Notes: generated by a model from the sequence alone, not told the origin. 49,354 nt of DNA from Candidatus Bathyarchaeota archaeon (GCA_005883075.1 VBAX01000052.1:1-49354), one strand, 5' to 3'; positions 9,837-20,428 are shown, numbered from the stretch's first letter. Made by a program: numbers and translations.

Positions 9837-10505
9837 TTAGCCTGAGATCTGCGGGACCTTGACGGTCTCCTCTTCTTCCTCTTCCAGACGTGTTTTGATC
9901 CGTTTCAACCGGAAGAAATCTTCCCTCGATCTCTCCTGTAAACTCATCTCGATGTACCGAATTGTGTTCTCGATTCTCGGGACGACAATGTTTTCTAGGC
10001 TGTTGACTCGTCTCTTGGTTGCGGAGATTGCTTCAGCTAATCTGCGGATAGCGGCTTCGGCTGCGGACAGCTCGACTACATTCTTGACTGCTTCAGTCAT
10101 TAGCGCGACGGCCTCGTCGAGCTTAGCGCTACTGCCGATCATCGAGTACGGAAATCCCTCTAGAGGTTTCAATTTCACGGAGACGTAGGGTATGGATACG
10201 CCGATGACGTTCCTAGTCGACGCGTCCACGTCAAACCGGTCCTGGACTGTTAGCGATGTTTCCTCGACCCTCGTGAAGCCCATGAGCATCTGGGCCTCGG
10301 TGAACTTCTCGTAAGCCTGGAACAACAAGTCTTGGGTCTTCTGTCTCAATGAGGTGATCTCTCGGGCGAACTGGAAGAACTCGATCATCAACGCGTCCAG
10401 TTTCTCCCGTAACAGATCTCCTCCCCGTTGTGCAATACGTCGTCGTCGCCGGAGGGCGATAAGCTCCATCCGGGTTGGACGAGCGCCCGCGACGATCTCT
10501 GACAC
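9837..10505 (-). CDS. atpD: A-type ATP synthase subunit D
   Basis: PTRMELIALRRRRRIAQRGGDLLREKLDALM matches the subunit D N-terminus. It overlaps the end of the subunit B gene by 1 nt. Confidence 0.92.
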   Translation of the reverse strand: MSEIVAGARPTRMELIALRRRRRIAQRGGDLLREKLDALMIEFFQFAREITSLRQKTQDLLFQAYEKFTEAQMLMGFTRVEETSLTVQDRFDVDASTRNVIGVSIPYVSVKLKPLEGFPYSMIGSSAKLDEAVALMTEAVKNVVELSAAEAAIRRLAEAISATKRRVNSLENIVVPRIENTIRYIEMSLQERSREDFFRLKRIKTRLEEEEEETVKVPQISG

Positions 10506-11905
10506 TACGATGTCTTCCCGCGATATTTCGGATGATACTTCTTGATCGTGGCTGGGTCGATACGCTTCAGCTCGCTTTCAGGGAGGACGCTGAGGAGGTT
10601 CCAGCCGAGGTCAAGGGTCGCGTCGATGTCACGATTCTCGTATAGTCCTTGGTTGATGAACTTCTTCTCGAAATTGTCCGCGAAACCCAGGTAGAGCTTG
10701 TCCCGGGCGGAGAGAGCTTCTTCACCGATGACGGCGACAAGGTCACGGAAGCTTCGTCCCTCCGCATATGCGTAGTAGAGCTGGTCTGAGACTTCCCGAT
10801 GATCCTCTCTTGTCCGTCCTTTGCCAATTCCTTCTTTCATCAGACGTGAAAGAGAGGGTGCGGGGTCGATGGGAGGATAGATTCCTTTCCGGTGTAATCC
10901 TCGATCGATGTAGATCTGTCCCTCAGTAATGTAACCGGTGAGATCGGGGATGGGATGAGTGACGTCATCTCCTGGCATTGTCAGAATTGGCATCTGGGTG
11001 ATCGAGCCTTTGCTACCGTGAAGTCTTCCAGCTCGTTCGTAGATCGTACTCAGATCGGTATACATGTATCCCGGATATCCTCGGCGCCCAGGAACTTCTT
11101 CTCGGGCTGCAGAAATTTCTCTGAGAGCTTCCGCATAGTTCGTCATGTCGGTTAGAATAACGAGAACGTGGGTTCCGAGTTTGATTGCGAAATACTCGGC
11201 GGCTGTCAGTGCGAGTCGTGGCGTCAGGATTCGTTCAATCGCTGGATCGTCAGCGAGGTTGACGAACATTGTTACATGATCGAAAGCTCCTTGCTTCTCG
11301 AAATCGTCTCTGAAGAAGCGGGCTTCATCGGCCGTGATGCCCATGGCGGCGAAGACTGTTGTGAACGGCTCGTCTGTGCCTCGGACTTTAGCCTGACGAG
11401 CGATCTGGGCTGCAATCTGGTTGTGGGGAAGCCCCGATGCGGAGAAAAGAGGGAGTTTCTGTCCCCGAACGAGAGTGTTCATCCCGTCGATGGCGGAGAC
11501 GCCTGTTTGGATGAACTCGCGGGGGTATTCGCGGGCGAAAGGGTTGATAGGACTGCCGTTTACATCGAGGTAATCATCAGGGATGATTCTTGGGCCACCG
11601 TCAGTTGGTCGGCCGCTTCCGTCGAAGATTCTCCCGAGCATGTCTTGGGAAACAGGAAGCTTGACCGTTTCCCCGGTGAAACGGATGCTAGTTGACGCTA
11701 TATCCAGTCCGCTTGTGCCTTCGAAGACTTGGACAACCGCTACTCCGCCACCTACTTCCAGAACTTGGCCTCTCCGTTCATCGCCACTTGGAGTCTTGAT
11801 CTTCGCCAGTTCGCCGTATCCTACTCCCCGGACTGATTCGACGAAGATTAGTGGTCCGGATATTTCTCGGACGGTTCTGTATTCGAGGCCGGCTAGTGAG
11901 ACCAT
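10505..11905 (-). CDS. atpB: A-type ATP synthase subunit B
   Basis: [17 protein letters not shown]..., [52 protein letters not shown]. Confidence 0.97.
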   Translation of the reverse strand: MVSLAGLEYRTVREISGPLIFVESVRGVGYGELAKIKTPSGDERRGQVLEVGGGVAVVQVFEGTSGLDIASTSIRFTGETVKLPVSQDMLGRIFDGSGRPTDGGPRIIPDDYLDVNGSPINPFAREYPREFIQTGVSAIDGMNTLVRGQKLPLFSASGLPHNQIAAQIARQAKVRGTDEPFTTVFAAMGITADEARFFRDDFEKQGAFDHVTMFVNLADDPAIERILTPRLALTAAEYFAIKLGTHVLVILTDMTNYAEALREISAAREEVPGRRGYPGYMYTDLSTIYERAGRLHGSKGSITQMPILTMPGDDVTHPIPDLTGYITEGQIYIDRGLHRKGIYPPIDPAPSLSRLMKEGIGKGRTREDHREVSDQLYYAYAEGRSFRDLVAVIGEEALSARDKLYLGFADNFEKKFINQGLYENRDIDATLDLGWNLLSVLPESELKRIDPATIKKYHPKYRGKTS

Positions 11906-11906
11906 T

Positions 11907-13691
11907 CTATTTCGCCTTGACAGCGGGCGCTTTCAGCATCTGGAATTCTTGATCGAGACGCTCGTTCAAGGACTGGGAGTGGTCGGTGAACTTGTCAGCA
12001 GGGATGAGTCTCATGCGGCTAATGTCGTTCTTTACGGGCAGCTCGAGAACTTTCTGGAGCGGTATGTTTTCGTCGACTGCTTTCTGCATGAGGTTGTAGT
12101 AGTGGAGGATTGTGCGGATCATATTGTAGGTTTTCGTCTTGTCGCAATAGCTGTCGGCTGGGTTGTAGGATTGCTGCATGAGGAAGTCTTCCTTGATCAT
12201 CTTCGCAGCTTCCAAGATAACCCGTTGTCCCTCGGAGAGGGCATCGGGACCCACAAGCATGACGATCTCGCGAAGTTCCTCGTCGCGCTGGAGAAGATAC
12301 ATCGCTACTTTTCGCAGGTCAACCCATTCGCTTCCAACTTCTTTTGGATACCAGGTTTCGAGGGTGTCGAGGTAGAGAGAGTAGCTTGTCAGCCAGTTGA
12401 TAGCTGGGAAGTGGCGTCTCTTGGCAAGTTCGGAATCGAGGGCCCAGAAGACCTTGACGATACGGAGTGTGTTCTGAGTAATCGGTTCGGAAAAATCCCC
12501 GCCAGGAGGGGAGACCGCGCCGATGACGCTGATGGAGCCTTGTTTGGATTCAGAGCCGAGAACTTCTAGTCGTCCTGATCGCTCGTAGAAATCGGCGAGA
12601 CGAGATGCAAGGTAGGCTGGGTAGCCTTCCTCCCCTGGCATCTCTTCCAAACGTCCGGAGATTTCTCTGAGTGCTTCTGCCCATCTGCTTGTGGAATCCG
12701 CCATTAGCGCGGTATCGTATCCCATATCTCGGAAATATTCAGCGATTGTGATGCCCGTGTAGACGCTGGCTTCCCGCGCAGCTATTGGCATGTTTGAAGT
12801 GTTTGCGACCAATGTTGTCCGGTTCATCAGCGGTTGTCCTGTGCGAGGATCGAGGAGAGTTGGGAAGGTTTCAAGAACTTCCGCCATCTCATTTCCTCGT
12901 TCTCCACAACCGACGTAGACGATGACTTGGGCATCGGCGAATTTTGCAAGTGCCTGTTGCAAAACGGTTTTTCCGGATCCGAACGGACCAGGAACAGCCG
13001 CTGTTCCTCCTTTGGCGACGGGGAAGAAGAAGTCGATGATGCGTTGGCCGGTTATGAGTGGGATTTCGGATGGGAGTTTGCGTTTGAAGGGCCTGGCGAT
13101 TCGTACGGGCCAGGTGTGCATCATGAACAATGAGACGGGTCCGGTCTTGGTCTCTAGCTCGCCGATGGGCTCGGTGATCGTATAATCGCCCTCCGGAACG
13201 ATTGAGATGATTTTTCCGGTTTGGTTTGGCGGGACCATTATCCTTTGGGTGATTAGGGTTGTCTCTTTGACAGTTCCTAGGACGTCGCCGCCGGAAACAA
13301 TTGGTCCAGAATCTGCGGTAGGCACGAAGTGCCATTTCTTGGATCGGTCGATAGCTGCCGGGGAGAGGCCTCTCTTGATGAAGGGGCCCGTCTTTTCGAA
13401 GAGAACTGTTAGTGGGCGCTGGATGCCGTCGTAGATCTGGCCGAGGATTCCGGGTCCAAGTTCTACAGACAACGGTTTGCCGGTTCTTTCGACCTTCTCG
13501 CCGGGCCGGAGGCCAGCGGTTTCCTCGTAGACTTGGACCGTGGCGTTTTCCCCGTCTATCTTGATGATCTCGCCGATGAGGCCTTGGTCGCCGACGCGGA
13601 CGACTTCGTACATTTGGGCGCCGACCATTCCCTCGGCAACGATGACGGGGCCTGCGACCCGGGCGACCTTTCCAGGCTTGAAGTCAGGCAT
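11907..13691 (-). CDS. atpA: A-type ATP synthase catalytic subunit A
   Basis: Walker [54 protein letters not shown]. No intein (594 aa). Confidence 0.97.
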   Translation of the reverse strand: MPDFKPGKVARVAGPVIVAEGMVGAQMYEVVRVGDQGLIGEIIKIDGENATVQVYEETAGLRPGEKVERTGKPLSVELGPGILGQIYDGIQRPLTVLFEKTGPFIKRGLSPAAIDRSKKWHFVPTADSGPIVSGGDVLGTVKETTLITQRIMVPPNQTGKIISIVPEGDYTITEPIGELETKTGPVSLFMMHTWPVRIARPFKRKLPSEIPLITGQRIIDFFFPVAKGGTAAVPGPFGSGKTVLQQALAKFADAQVIVYVGCGERGNEMAEVLETFPTLLDPRTGQPLMNRTTLVANTSNMPIAAREASVYTGITIAEYFRDMGYDTALMADSTSRWAEALREISGRLEEMPGEEGYPAYLASRLADFYERSGRLEVLGSESKQGSISVIGAVSPPGGDFSEPITQNTLRIVKVFWALDSELAKRRHFPAINWLTSYSLYLDTLETWYPKEVGSEWVDLRKVAMYLLQRDEELREIVMLVGPDALSEGQRVILEAAKMIKEDFLMQQSYNPADSYCDKTKTYNMIRTILHYYNLMQKAVDENIPLQKVLELPVKNDISRMRLIPADKFTDHSQSLNERLDQEFQMLKAPAVKAK

Positions 13692-13840
13692 GAAACGTGA
13701 CCTTGTGAAGTGATGGAGGGTCGAGTTTCTGGCCGGTTGTCATTAAAACCTTCCTTGTTAGAGCATTGGTTACGCCAACCTCATAGCCAGCCGGTGGGTT
13801 GGACGCGTGTTGTCGCATCCTTTCCTTTCAAAAAGAGTGA

Positions 13841-14443
13841 ATGATGAAATTGTTTAGAGGAGTAGCATCGAGAACCCCACTGTCCAGCTTCAAACGATTG
13901 ATACAGATTCTCGTGATAGGGTCCGACGGAGACCACTGCCCCGAGAGTACCTACGCGGCTGCAAAAGAGGTCGGCGCAGAGATAGCATCCCGAGGAGCGG
14001 TTCTAGTGACAGGTGGCCTTGGGGGAGTGATGGAGGCTGCATGCAGGGGAGCGAAGGAGAAGGGGGGAATGGTTGTCGGGATTCTGCCACACGAAGATAT
14101 GAGCTACGCGAACCCTTACTGCGATATCATCATTCCGACGGGAATGGGTTTCTCGCGGAATTACGTGACCGCGTATTCTGCTGATTCGGCAATCGTGGTG
14201 GGTGGGGGAGCAGGAACCTACGTTGAGGCATTGGTCGCCTATCAGAAAGGAAAACCAATAGTTGCATTGAAAGGGACAGGTGGAACGGCCGACAAGATCG
14301 CCGACACCTACCTGGATGATCGGAAGACAGTGAAAGTCATGGCCGCCCCAACACCCAAAGATGCTGTAGATCAAGCACTGGACCGCGCCCTCAACGGCAA
14401 AAGAGGAATACGATACTTCCAAAGCGTCGCAAAAATGCTCTAA
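13841..14443 (+). CDS. TIGR00725/SLOG (LOG-like) family nucleotide-binding protein
   Basis: GAVLVTGGLGGVMEAACRGAKEKGGMVVGILP and VVGGGAGTYVEALVAYQKGKPIVAL are typical of TIGR00725/SLOG proteins. Confidence 0.85.
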   Translation: MMKLFRGVASRTPLSSFKRLIQILVIGSDGDHCPESTYAAAKEVGAEIASRGAVLVTGGLGGVMEAACRGAKEKGGMVVGILPHEDMSYANPYCDIIIPTGMGFSRNYVTAYSADSAIVVGGGAGTYVEALVAYQKGKPIVALKGTGGTADKIADTYLDDRKTVKVMAAPTPKDAVDQALDRALNGKRGIRYFQSVAKML

Positions 14444-14693
14444 CACTTTCCGCAAGAATTGGAAATGTGTTTTCCCAGAAAGTAGACATTCAATATTTGC
14501 GTTTGGCTGGGTTGACCGCTCCTTTCTTTGTGGGACCACGTTGTAGTAGGTCTCTGCGCTCGGAGGATTCTGATTCGCTACGATGCGTCGACAAAGATCA
14601 AGAGTTTAGTAGGCTGGAGTCGTTACCGATTCCGTTGTAGCCAAGATAACGGCTGGCTTGAGCGATATTCCGAGCCTACGCGACGCCTAATCT

Positions 14694-15386
14694 TCATGCA
14701 TCACGGCTTTCGGGTTCTACCCGCTGTCCTTTGCGAAGCTTCGGAATTGGTCTGCTTGTTGCACTCGTCGGGTATTTCAGGTCGGCTGCTCCCTCGTAGG
14801 ACCTGTTGAGCGGATGGGCGGGATCAGGGGGACTTATTGCAATGACTTGGTCATCGGTGACGAATATATCTGTTCCAAGTCCTAGGTGGGAGAATGCTGC
14901 TTTTACGGCTTCGGCGTAGAATACGCTTGCCTTTAGTCCCATGTCGTGTTTGACGATGAGGGTGTGGCTTCTGCCGTCGAATGCGTAGTCGGAGGTGAAT
15001 GCTCGGCCGTATTGTGCGCCGAGGAATTCCAGCGCTTTTAGGACGCTGTCGAAGTCGAATTTCTTGAACCAGAAGGTTATGATTCCTGGAGCCTGGTTTT
15101 CACCCCACCAGCTTCCCATCTCCTTTGCCTGCTCGATGGTCAGATAGTCGAAGAACTTTCTGATAGTACTGGCTGAGGTGGTGACTGTTCCGAATTTCTC
15201 GGCGTTAACCTCCCACTCAACATACCTTCTAAGTGCCTTATTCGCCATTTGGTTCATGCTGACTCTTCCTTCTGAAGAGAGCCCTTCCATCTTCCTGTCA
15301 ACGTCACGGTCTATGCGAAATGTTCTCGTTACTGTGTCAGGAGACCTGCGGACTTCGGGTTTCAGAGCGTCTTCAAGTTGTGTCAT
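14694..15386 (-). CDS. ribbon-helix-helix protein with ~150-aa C-terminal domain (paralogue 1)
   Basis: N-terminus VTRTFRIDRDVDRKMEGLSSEGRVSMNQMANKALRRYVEWE is RHH-like. The C-terminal half aligns throughout with ORF 15611-16309. Confidence 0.7.
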   Translation of the reverse strand: MTQLEDALKPEVRRSPDTVTRTFRIDRDVDRKMEGLSSEGRVSMNQMANKALRRYVEWEVNAEKFGTVTTSASTIRKFFDYLTIEQAKEMGSWWGENQAPGIITFWFKKFDFDSVLKALEFLGAQYGRAFTSDYAFDGRSHTLIVKHDMGLKASVFYAEAVKAAFSHLGLGTDIFVTDDQVIAISPPDPAHPLNRSYEGAADLKYPTSATSRPIPKLRKGQRVEPESRDA

Positions 15387-15610
15387 TACGAACTATCACA
15401 TTCTATAGCATATGCAATCGAGTGCAAACAAGAAGATAAACTTGGCCCTACTCTATGGCACCACGAGTCATTCTCGCCAAATACAGGAGAAAGAGGTATT
15501 CCGCTCGCAATACATTGCAAACGGTCTGTCTGAATACACGGCGCAAAACTATGCCGTGCATACAGGCGAGGTGATTGCCGGATGCACGCGTAGAGAGACG
15601 TACCGCTTAA

Positions 15611-16309
15611 GTGCTTGCAACGACCCAAAGGGGTTTCGAGGACAAAAAAATGACCTTAGCACCTACACGATCCATGCTCGAACTCAAACCAGCACCGGTT
15701 TCGAGTTCGAGAAGCGTGACCAGGACCCTTAGACTAGACGAGGATGTTGAAGCAGGCATTGTCGAGATGGCCGAAAGAGAACAGTTCTCGTTCAACCTTC
15801 TCGCCAACAGAGCACTCAGGAAACTAGTGGAGTGGGAGGACAAAGCCAGCAAGTTCGGCTTCATCCAAGTTCCCACTTCCCTCGTGGAAAAAGTCTTCAG
15901 CATCCTCAGCGATGAGGAAGCTCGTGAACTGGGCAGAGAGGCAGGCACGAATACTCTTCCCGAGATGGTACTCTTCTGGTTCAAGAAATTCAACCCCGAG
16001 AACGCGCTGAAAGCGATGGAGATGATTGGCAGCTACGGAAACGCGTTCAGACTCCAATACACCCTCGATGGAGAAACTGATACTGTGGTGTTGAAGCATG
16101 ATCGAGGACCCAGAGTATCCGCGTTCTACGGCGAGATGTTTCAATCTCTCTTCAAACCCATGGGTGCAAAAGTTGAGACACTCGAAACAGACGGACAAGT
16201 AGTCGCGACTATCATTCGCCCTCTGACGGGTCTTGCCGGCGAGCACAAAGATGCGCCGCTGATCCCAAGCTTTGCAGGGGCTAAGAATGGAAGAGGCTAC
16301 AAGAGATAA
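15611..16309 (+). CDS. ribbon-helix-helix protein with ~150-aa C-terminal domain (paralogue 2); start may be ATG near 15650
   Basis: VTRTLRLDEDVEAGIVEMAEREQFSFNLLANRALRKLVEWEDKASKFG...FWFKKFNPENALKAMEMIGSYGNAF...LKHDRGPRVSAFYGEM parallels the divergent neighbour. Confidence 0.7.
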   Translation: MLATTQRGFEDKKMTLAPTRSMLELKPAPVSSSRSVTRTLRLDEDVEAGIVEMAEREQFSFNLLANRALRKLVEWEDKASKFGFIQVPTSLVEKVFSILSDEEARELGREAGTNTLPEMVLFWFKKFNPENALKAMEMIGSYGNAFRLQYTLDGETDTVVLKHDRGPRVSAFYGEMFQSLFKPMGAKVETLETDGQVVATIIRPLTGLAGEHKDAPLIPSFAGAKNGRGYKR

Positions 16310-16833
16310 GCAAAGCTCAACAAGTGAGCCCAGGCGAGACAAGCAGAAGACATCGGGGTGGATTCGGATGCACTCCGATGCGAAACCGAAGCCCCCTCCG
16401 GCCGATGAACAGTTGGACGACGAGTCCAAACCACCCGACCGAAAGAGTCGAAAAGCACTAGAGAACCCGTAGAAGAAATCAGGGCCGCTAAGAGTATTCG
16501 ACGACGGTGCACTCGATCCAATCAGGAATGACAATCGCTCGGAGGAGTTCCTGAAAAGCTGCGTCTCGGCTACATGTTGAGGGTCAAAGAACACTCCATC
16601 ATCCAAAGTCACAACGAATTTCCTGCAAGAGTTTTTTTTTCGTGATTCCGAACCGAGTCGTTTGTTTTACCAGTCGGAAGCTCAGTCGGACCGGATTCCC
16701 GGTCTACACTTTGCTAGGTATCATCTGTGATTTTCCCGATAAGAGCCGAGTGTCTACAGTGTGTTAAGAGAGATTACTTTGTAAACGTCGCGGTTATATG
16801 GAAAAAATAGCGAAGGGTAGCGATAGATAGAAG

Positions 16834-17088
16834 ATGAATGCAATGCTTTCCAGCAATGAAAAGCGGGAAGGGCTTCCGCACTCGGAAGGTCGCGAACCCG
16901 AGACCATTGGTCGTCTGAAAGACCTCCTAGTCGACCTCATAGATTCTTCAAAATCGTTAGACGCAAGAGTCTGGCTCGACGGAGTGTACACTGACATCAG
17001 TGACGAACAAGTCCGGGGAGATTGGATGAACGATCGGGACGTGTACTTCAAAGTCGAAGGAAGAGTAGACAAGAGGAATGGCTCATGA
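16834..17088 (+). CDS. small protein of unknown function (micro-operon gene 1)
   Basis: 84 aa. Its TGA overlaps the next ATG (ATGA at 17085-17088). Confidence 0.5.
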   Translation: MNAMLSSNEKREGLPHSEGREPETIGRLKDLLVDLIDSSKSLDARVWLDGVYTDISDEQVRGDWMNDRDVYFKVEGRVDKRNGS

Positions 17089-17237
17089 CAATGATGTTCG
17101 ATCAAGACTCAGACCCTAACAACTGCCCTTCATGTCTCGAAACCACGGGTCTAACATGTGATACTTGCCAGCTCTGCTTCGAACACTGCTGCGCATGCTC
17201 AGTGGACGTCGATCCGACCGACACGATGGCGGGATAA
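17085..17237 (+). CDS. Cys-rich ~50-aa protein (micro-operon gene 2)
   Basis: MTMMFDQDSDPNNCPSCLETTGLTCDTCQLCFEHCCACSVDVDPTDTMAG. Eight Cys in CxxC/CCxC arrangements; start overlaps the preceding stop. Confidence 0.5.
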   Translation: MTMMFDQDSDPNNCPSCLETTGLTCDTCQLCFEHCCACSVDVDPTDTMAG

Positions 17238-17240
17238 TTG

Positions 17241-17495
17241 ATGAGCGACATAAAAAACAGAATCCAGGAGAACTACCAATGGACGGCCTACATGAAACTG
17301 AAGGGACAGACATGGGCCCGAAGAGAAGATGAGATACTGGACGAGTTTGACAGCTTCGTCCAGTCCCTTAGAGGCGTAGGTGTAGACTACAATATTATTG
17401 TCATGGTTAAGGGAAGAGTTCCTCGACAAGCGTACTCTGAATCAAAGACGAGAGAGGCAAAGGCCGAGGTCGCTCGAGAGGGGTCTGGTGCATAG
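17241..17495 (+). CDS. small protein of unknown function (micro-operon gene 3)
   Basis: MSDIKNRIQENYQWTAYMKLKGQTWARREDEILDEF... begins 3 nt after the preceding TAA. Confidence 0.5.
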   Translation: MSDIKNRIQENYQWTAYMKLKGQTWARREDEILDEFDSFVQSLRGVGVDYNIIVMVKGRVPRQAYSESKTREAKAEVAREGSGA

Positions 17496-17497
17496 CA

Positions 17498-17773
17498 TTG
17501 GCCAAGTTCATATTATCCGTGGGAGACGGCACGTTCAAGCTGCTAGCGTCAGAGGCAAAGAGAAGAGATGTCACTGTGCAACAACTTCTTCGAGCGGTCA
17601 TCGTTCCTGAGTGGGTAAGAGAGAATCTCGAAGTCAGTCCATCTTCGATGGAAGCAAGGTTGAATTCGTCTTCGATGGCGCAGAGAGAGATCGCACCGCA
17701 TTTGATGCACCAGTCAATTTACCGTGGTCAACGAGATCAATTGGTGCAAGCACCGGTTAACCGGCTTAGATGA
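17498..17773 (+). CDS. ribbon-helix-helix-like small protein (micro-operon gene 4)
   Basis: MAKFILSVGDGTFKLLASEAKRRDVTVQQLLRAVIVPEWV resembles the beta-strand plus two helices of RHH proteins. TTG start 2 nt after the preceding stop. Confidence 0.45.
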   Translation: MAKFILSVGDGTFKLLASEAKRRDVTVQQLLRAVIVPEWVRENLEVSPSSMEARLNSSSMAQREIAPHLMHQSIYRGQRDQLVQAPVNRLR

Positions 17774-17802
17774 CTAATTGACTGGAGCAGATAGGACAGT
17801 CA

Positions 17803-19115
17803 TGTCTCGCCCACAGCAAACAAGATTTGTAACCAGAGCGTTGGTGCTAGTTGTTATCATGGGTCTGGGAGCTTTGTTCGCGGTGCACCCGTACATCGCC
17901 CAAGGTACAACAGTCCCTCCCGGCCAGCTCCCATCCTGGAACCCGGCCGTCCCTTGTACTGCAGTTCTGACAAGTATAGAAGGGATAATCGGCAGCCAGC
18001 CGAACGCAAACGGTGGGGCGACATATGGAGGAGGCGGCTTCATACCGGGCATTCCCAACAAGAGATCTACCTCCCCGCCGTGCACGGTGAATGGAAACAC
18101 AACGTTTGTGGAAGTCCATGGAGTCCAAATGCTCACGCTAACCAACGTCGTTGAAGACTGTGCCCAGTATCCCAATGGGAACTTCTGCGACACAACATCC
18201 AACTTCAAAGATCCAAAGTGCGCAAGCTCGGACGTCAATCTTTGTCAAATGCACATGGAGATAGACCAGGCATGGAAATCGGCCGGTATCGCACCACAAA
18301 ACCCACCGGTCACCACCCAGCTCTTCGACATCCAAGGCTTCGTCTACTGGGACGACGGACATCTCAACGATTCATGGCATAGTTACACCGGCTGGGAGAT
18401 TCATCCCATCTCAGCCTGGAGATACTCCAGTAGCTCAACGCCAGACTTCGGCCTAACAATGAACCTCAACAAGCTAAGTGTACAACAAGGCTCATCCTCA
18501 ACAGCAACCCTTGTCGTAACCGGTCTCGATGGTTTCAATGGTACCGTGACCCTCTCAGCCTTTGTGACGTCCAAAATCGCGAATACCACTACGGTGACAC
18601 TCAACCCTCCAAGCGTTTCGATAACCCCAGGCGGGTCAGCGACGTCAATACTAACAATCCAAGCGTCACCATCCGCTCTTGTGTATAACTACTGGACAGT
18701 CACCCTCAAAGGGACGAACGGAGGCCTGACCCACACCCTACTTGTGACGCTCGCCATTACGAGGCCGCCTCCCGACTTCAACATCTCTGCCAGTCCAGCG
18801 AGTGCAACTCTTACCCCTGGCTCATCACGATCAGTCACCATAACTCTCCAGAGTATGTACAACTTCACGGGAACGGTGAACCTCGCGGCATCAGTCGCTC
18901 CGGCAGACACAACCGCATCTCTCTCCCCCGTCGGACCGAGCGCCTCCCTCAGCCCTACCAGCGTAACCATTGCTGGAAACGGATCCGCTACTTCGACCCT
19001 ATCAGTTTCCACATCTCTCCTCACGACACCTGGCACCTATACGGTCACCATCAAAGCCGACAGCGGGACATTGTCCCACTCGACCACAGTAACCATCACA
19101 GTCTCCTTAACGTGA
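17803..19115 (+). CDS. secreted protein: Cys-containing N-terminal domain with 'WEIHPISAW' motif plus two Ig-like repeats
   Basis: Signal/TM ALVLVVIMGLGALFAV; IQGFVYWDDGHLNDSWHSYTGWEIHPISAWRYS; two repeats beginning PDFGLTMNL... and PDFNISASP.... ORF opens at 17778 (TTG); ATG at 17803. Confidence 0.65.
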
Positions 19116-19294
19116 GGATAGGATGGATCGGGGAAGACGGCAATCCCTCGAGTATCAGCCGCCGGAACTATACCCCCATTTTCGTTCCAGAGCAATCTCC
19201 AGCGTGGTCGCCTGTGTTACATTGTGTGCGGATTGTGTTACCTTCTAGGCTCTTGTAGACAGACTGGACAAATACTTCACCCGCCTCTCTTCAG

Positions 19295-20428
19295 TTGGAA
19301 ATACAGGTGGTAAGGACACTGCAAACCACAACTCAAACCCATCGCAAGCGAACCAGGACATTACCGGTTACCGCGACCCTGCTTTTGGCTGCCTTAGCAG
19401 TCTCCGCAGGCCTGTTCGCCGCACATTCAGTCAGCGGGACGACGATTGCTCCAGGCAATTTCCCAGCCTGGAACCCCAATGTAACTTGTAAAGCGACATT
19501 GGCAACTGTCCACCAGGTGATAGGTAACCAATTCAACTCGTCAACACAAGGCGCGCTTGAAACTGGTGGACCGTTCGGAGTCCTCAACGGGACAGACGAA
19601 TCCTCCCTCCATCCACCCTGCATGGCCCCTAATGTCAACGGCACAATGGCTCCTACGTTCGTAGAGATCCATGGAATCTCACTGACAACAGGCTCGATAG
19701 TCCAGGACGGAGCCCTAGGCGGGAAATGTGGAACAAAGTATACACCTACGAACGGTGGAGGTCCCTATCCTGGTGGGCAAACCTTCTGCAATGCTTACGG
19801 GGTCTTCCAGGACACAGCAGAGTACACGGGCAACTGTGAGACTCTACAGGATCCTAATCCGAAGATTTGCATAAGGCTCGAGATCGATAGAGACTGGATG
19901 GCTGCAGGCTACTGTGGTGCAGGAACCGCCTGTGATAACTCAACATTCGACAAGCTCAGCTCAAGCCAGAAGATAGATGTTCAGGGATTCGTAACATGGC
20001 ACCCGCCCTCAAGCTCGGGACACGGATACTCATCATGGGAACTGCACCCGCTCACAGCATGGAGAATTTCGACCGGCGCACCCCCAGATTTCAGCATGTC
20101 CGCCAGCCCAACGACTATGACAGTCTCAGTCGGATCTTCAGGAACAGCAACAATAGCTCTCATCAGCCTCAATGACTTCGTTGGAACTGTTGACCTCTCG
20201 GCCTCAATCGCCCCATCGGATACAACCGCATCACTTTCCCCCGTAAAGCCAACGGTGTCCTTCAGCCCAGCCAGTGTGGTTCTCGCCGCAAACGGAACAG
20301 GCGCGTCAACAATGACCGTCTCATCCTCTCTACTGACAACACCTGGAACCTACACGATAACTGTCACAGCGAACAGTGGAACAATATCGCACTCGGCAAC
20401 AGTTACAGTTACGGTCAGCCTGCTGTGA
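19295..20428 (+). CDS. secreted paralogue of the preceding gene, with one Ig-like repeat
   Basis: Shared features: GTTIAPGNFPAWNPNVTCKATLATVHQVIG, VDVQGFVTWH...SSWELHPLTAWRIS and one PDFSMSASP... repeat. Start uncertain. Confidence 0.65.
   Translation: MEIQVVRTLQTTTQTHRKRTRTLPVTATLLLAALAVSAGLFAAHSVSGTTIAPGNFPAWNPNVTCKATLATVHQVIGNQFNSSTQGALETGGPFGVLNGTDESSLHPPCMAPNVNGTMAPTFVEIHGISLTTGSIVQDGALGGKCGTKYTPTNGGGPYPGGQTFCNAYGVFQDTAEYTGNCETLQDPNPKICIRLEIDRDWMAAGYCGAGTACDNSTFDKLSSSQKIDVQGFVTWHPPSSSGHGYSSWELHPLTAWRISTGAPPDFSMSASPTTMTVSVGSSGTATIALISLNDFVGTVDLSASIAPSDTTASLSPVKPTVSFSPASVVLAANGTGASTMTVSSSLLTTPGTYTITVTANSGTISHSATVTVTVSLL

Noticed and set aside
11583-12569. 328-aa plus-strand ORF
   Set aside because: Antisense to atpA/atpB, which are unmistakable; low-complexity translation typical of antisense frames in GC-rich genes.
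15412-15732. 106-aa ORF between and into the RHH paralogues
   Set aside because: Overlaps the second RHH gene out of frame and shows no domain features; the region is better read as a divergent promoter.
16272-16472. 66-aa basic ORF at the 3' end of the second RHH gene
   Set aside because: Low-complexity, charged translation overlapping another CDS; could be real but unsupported.
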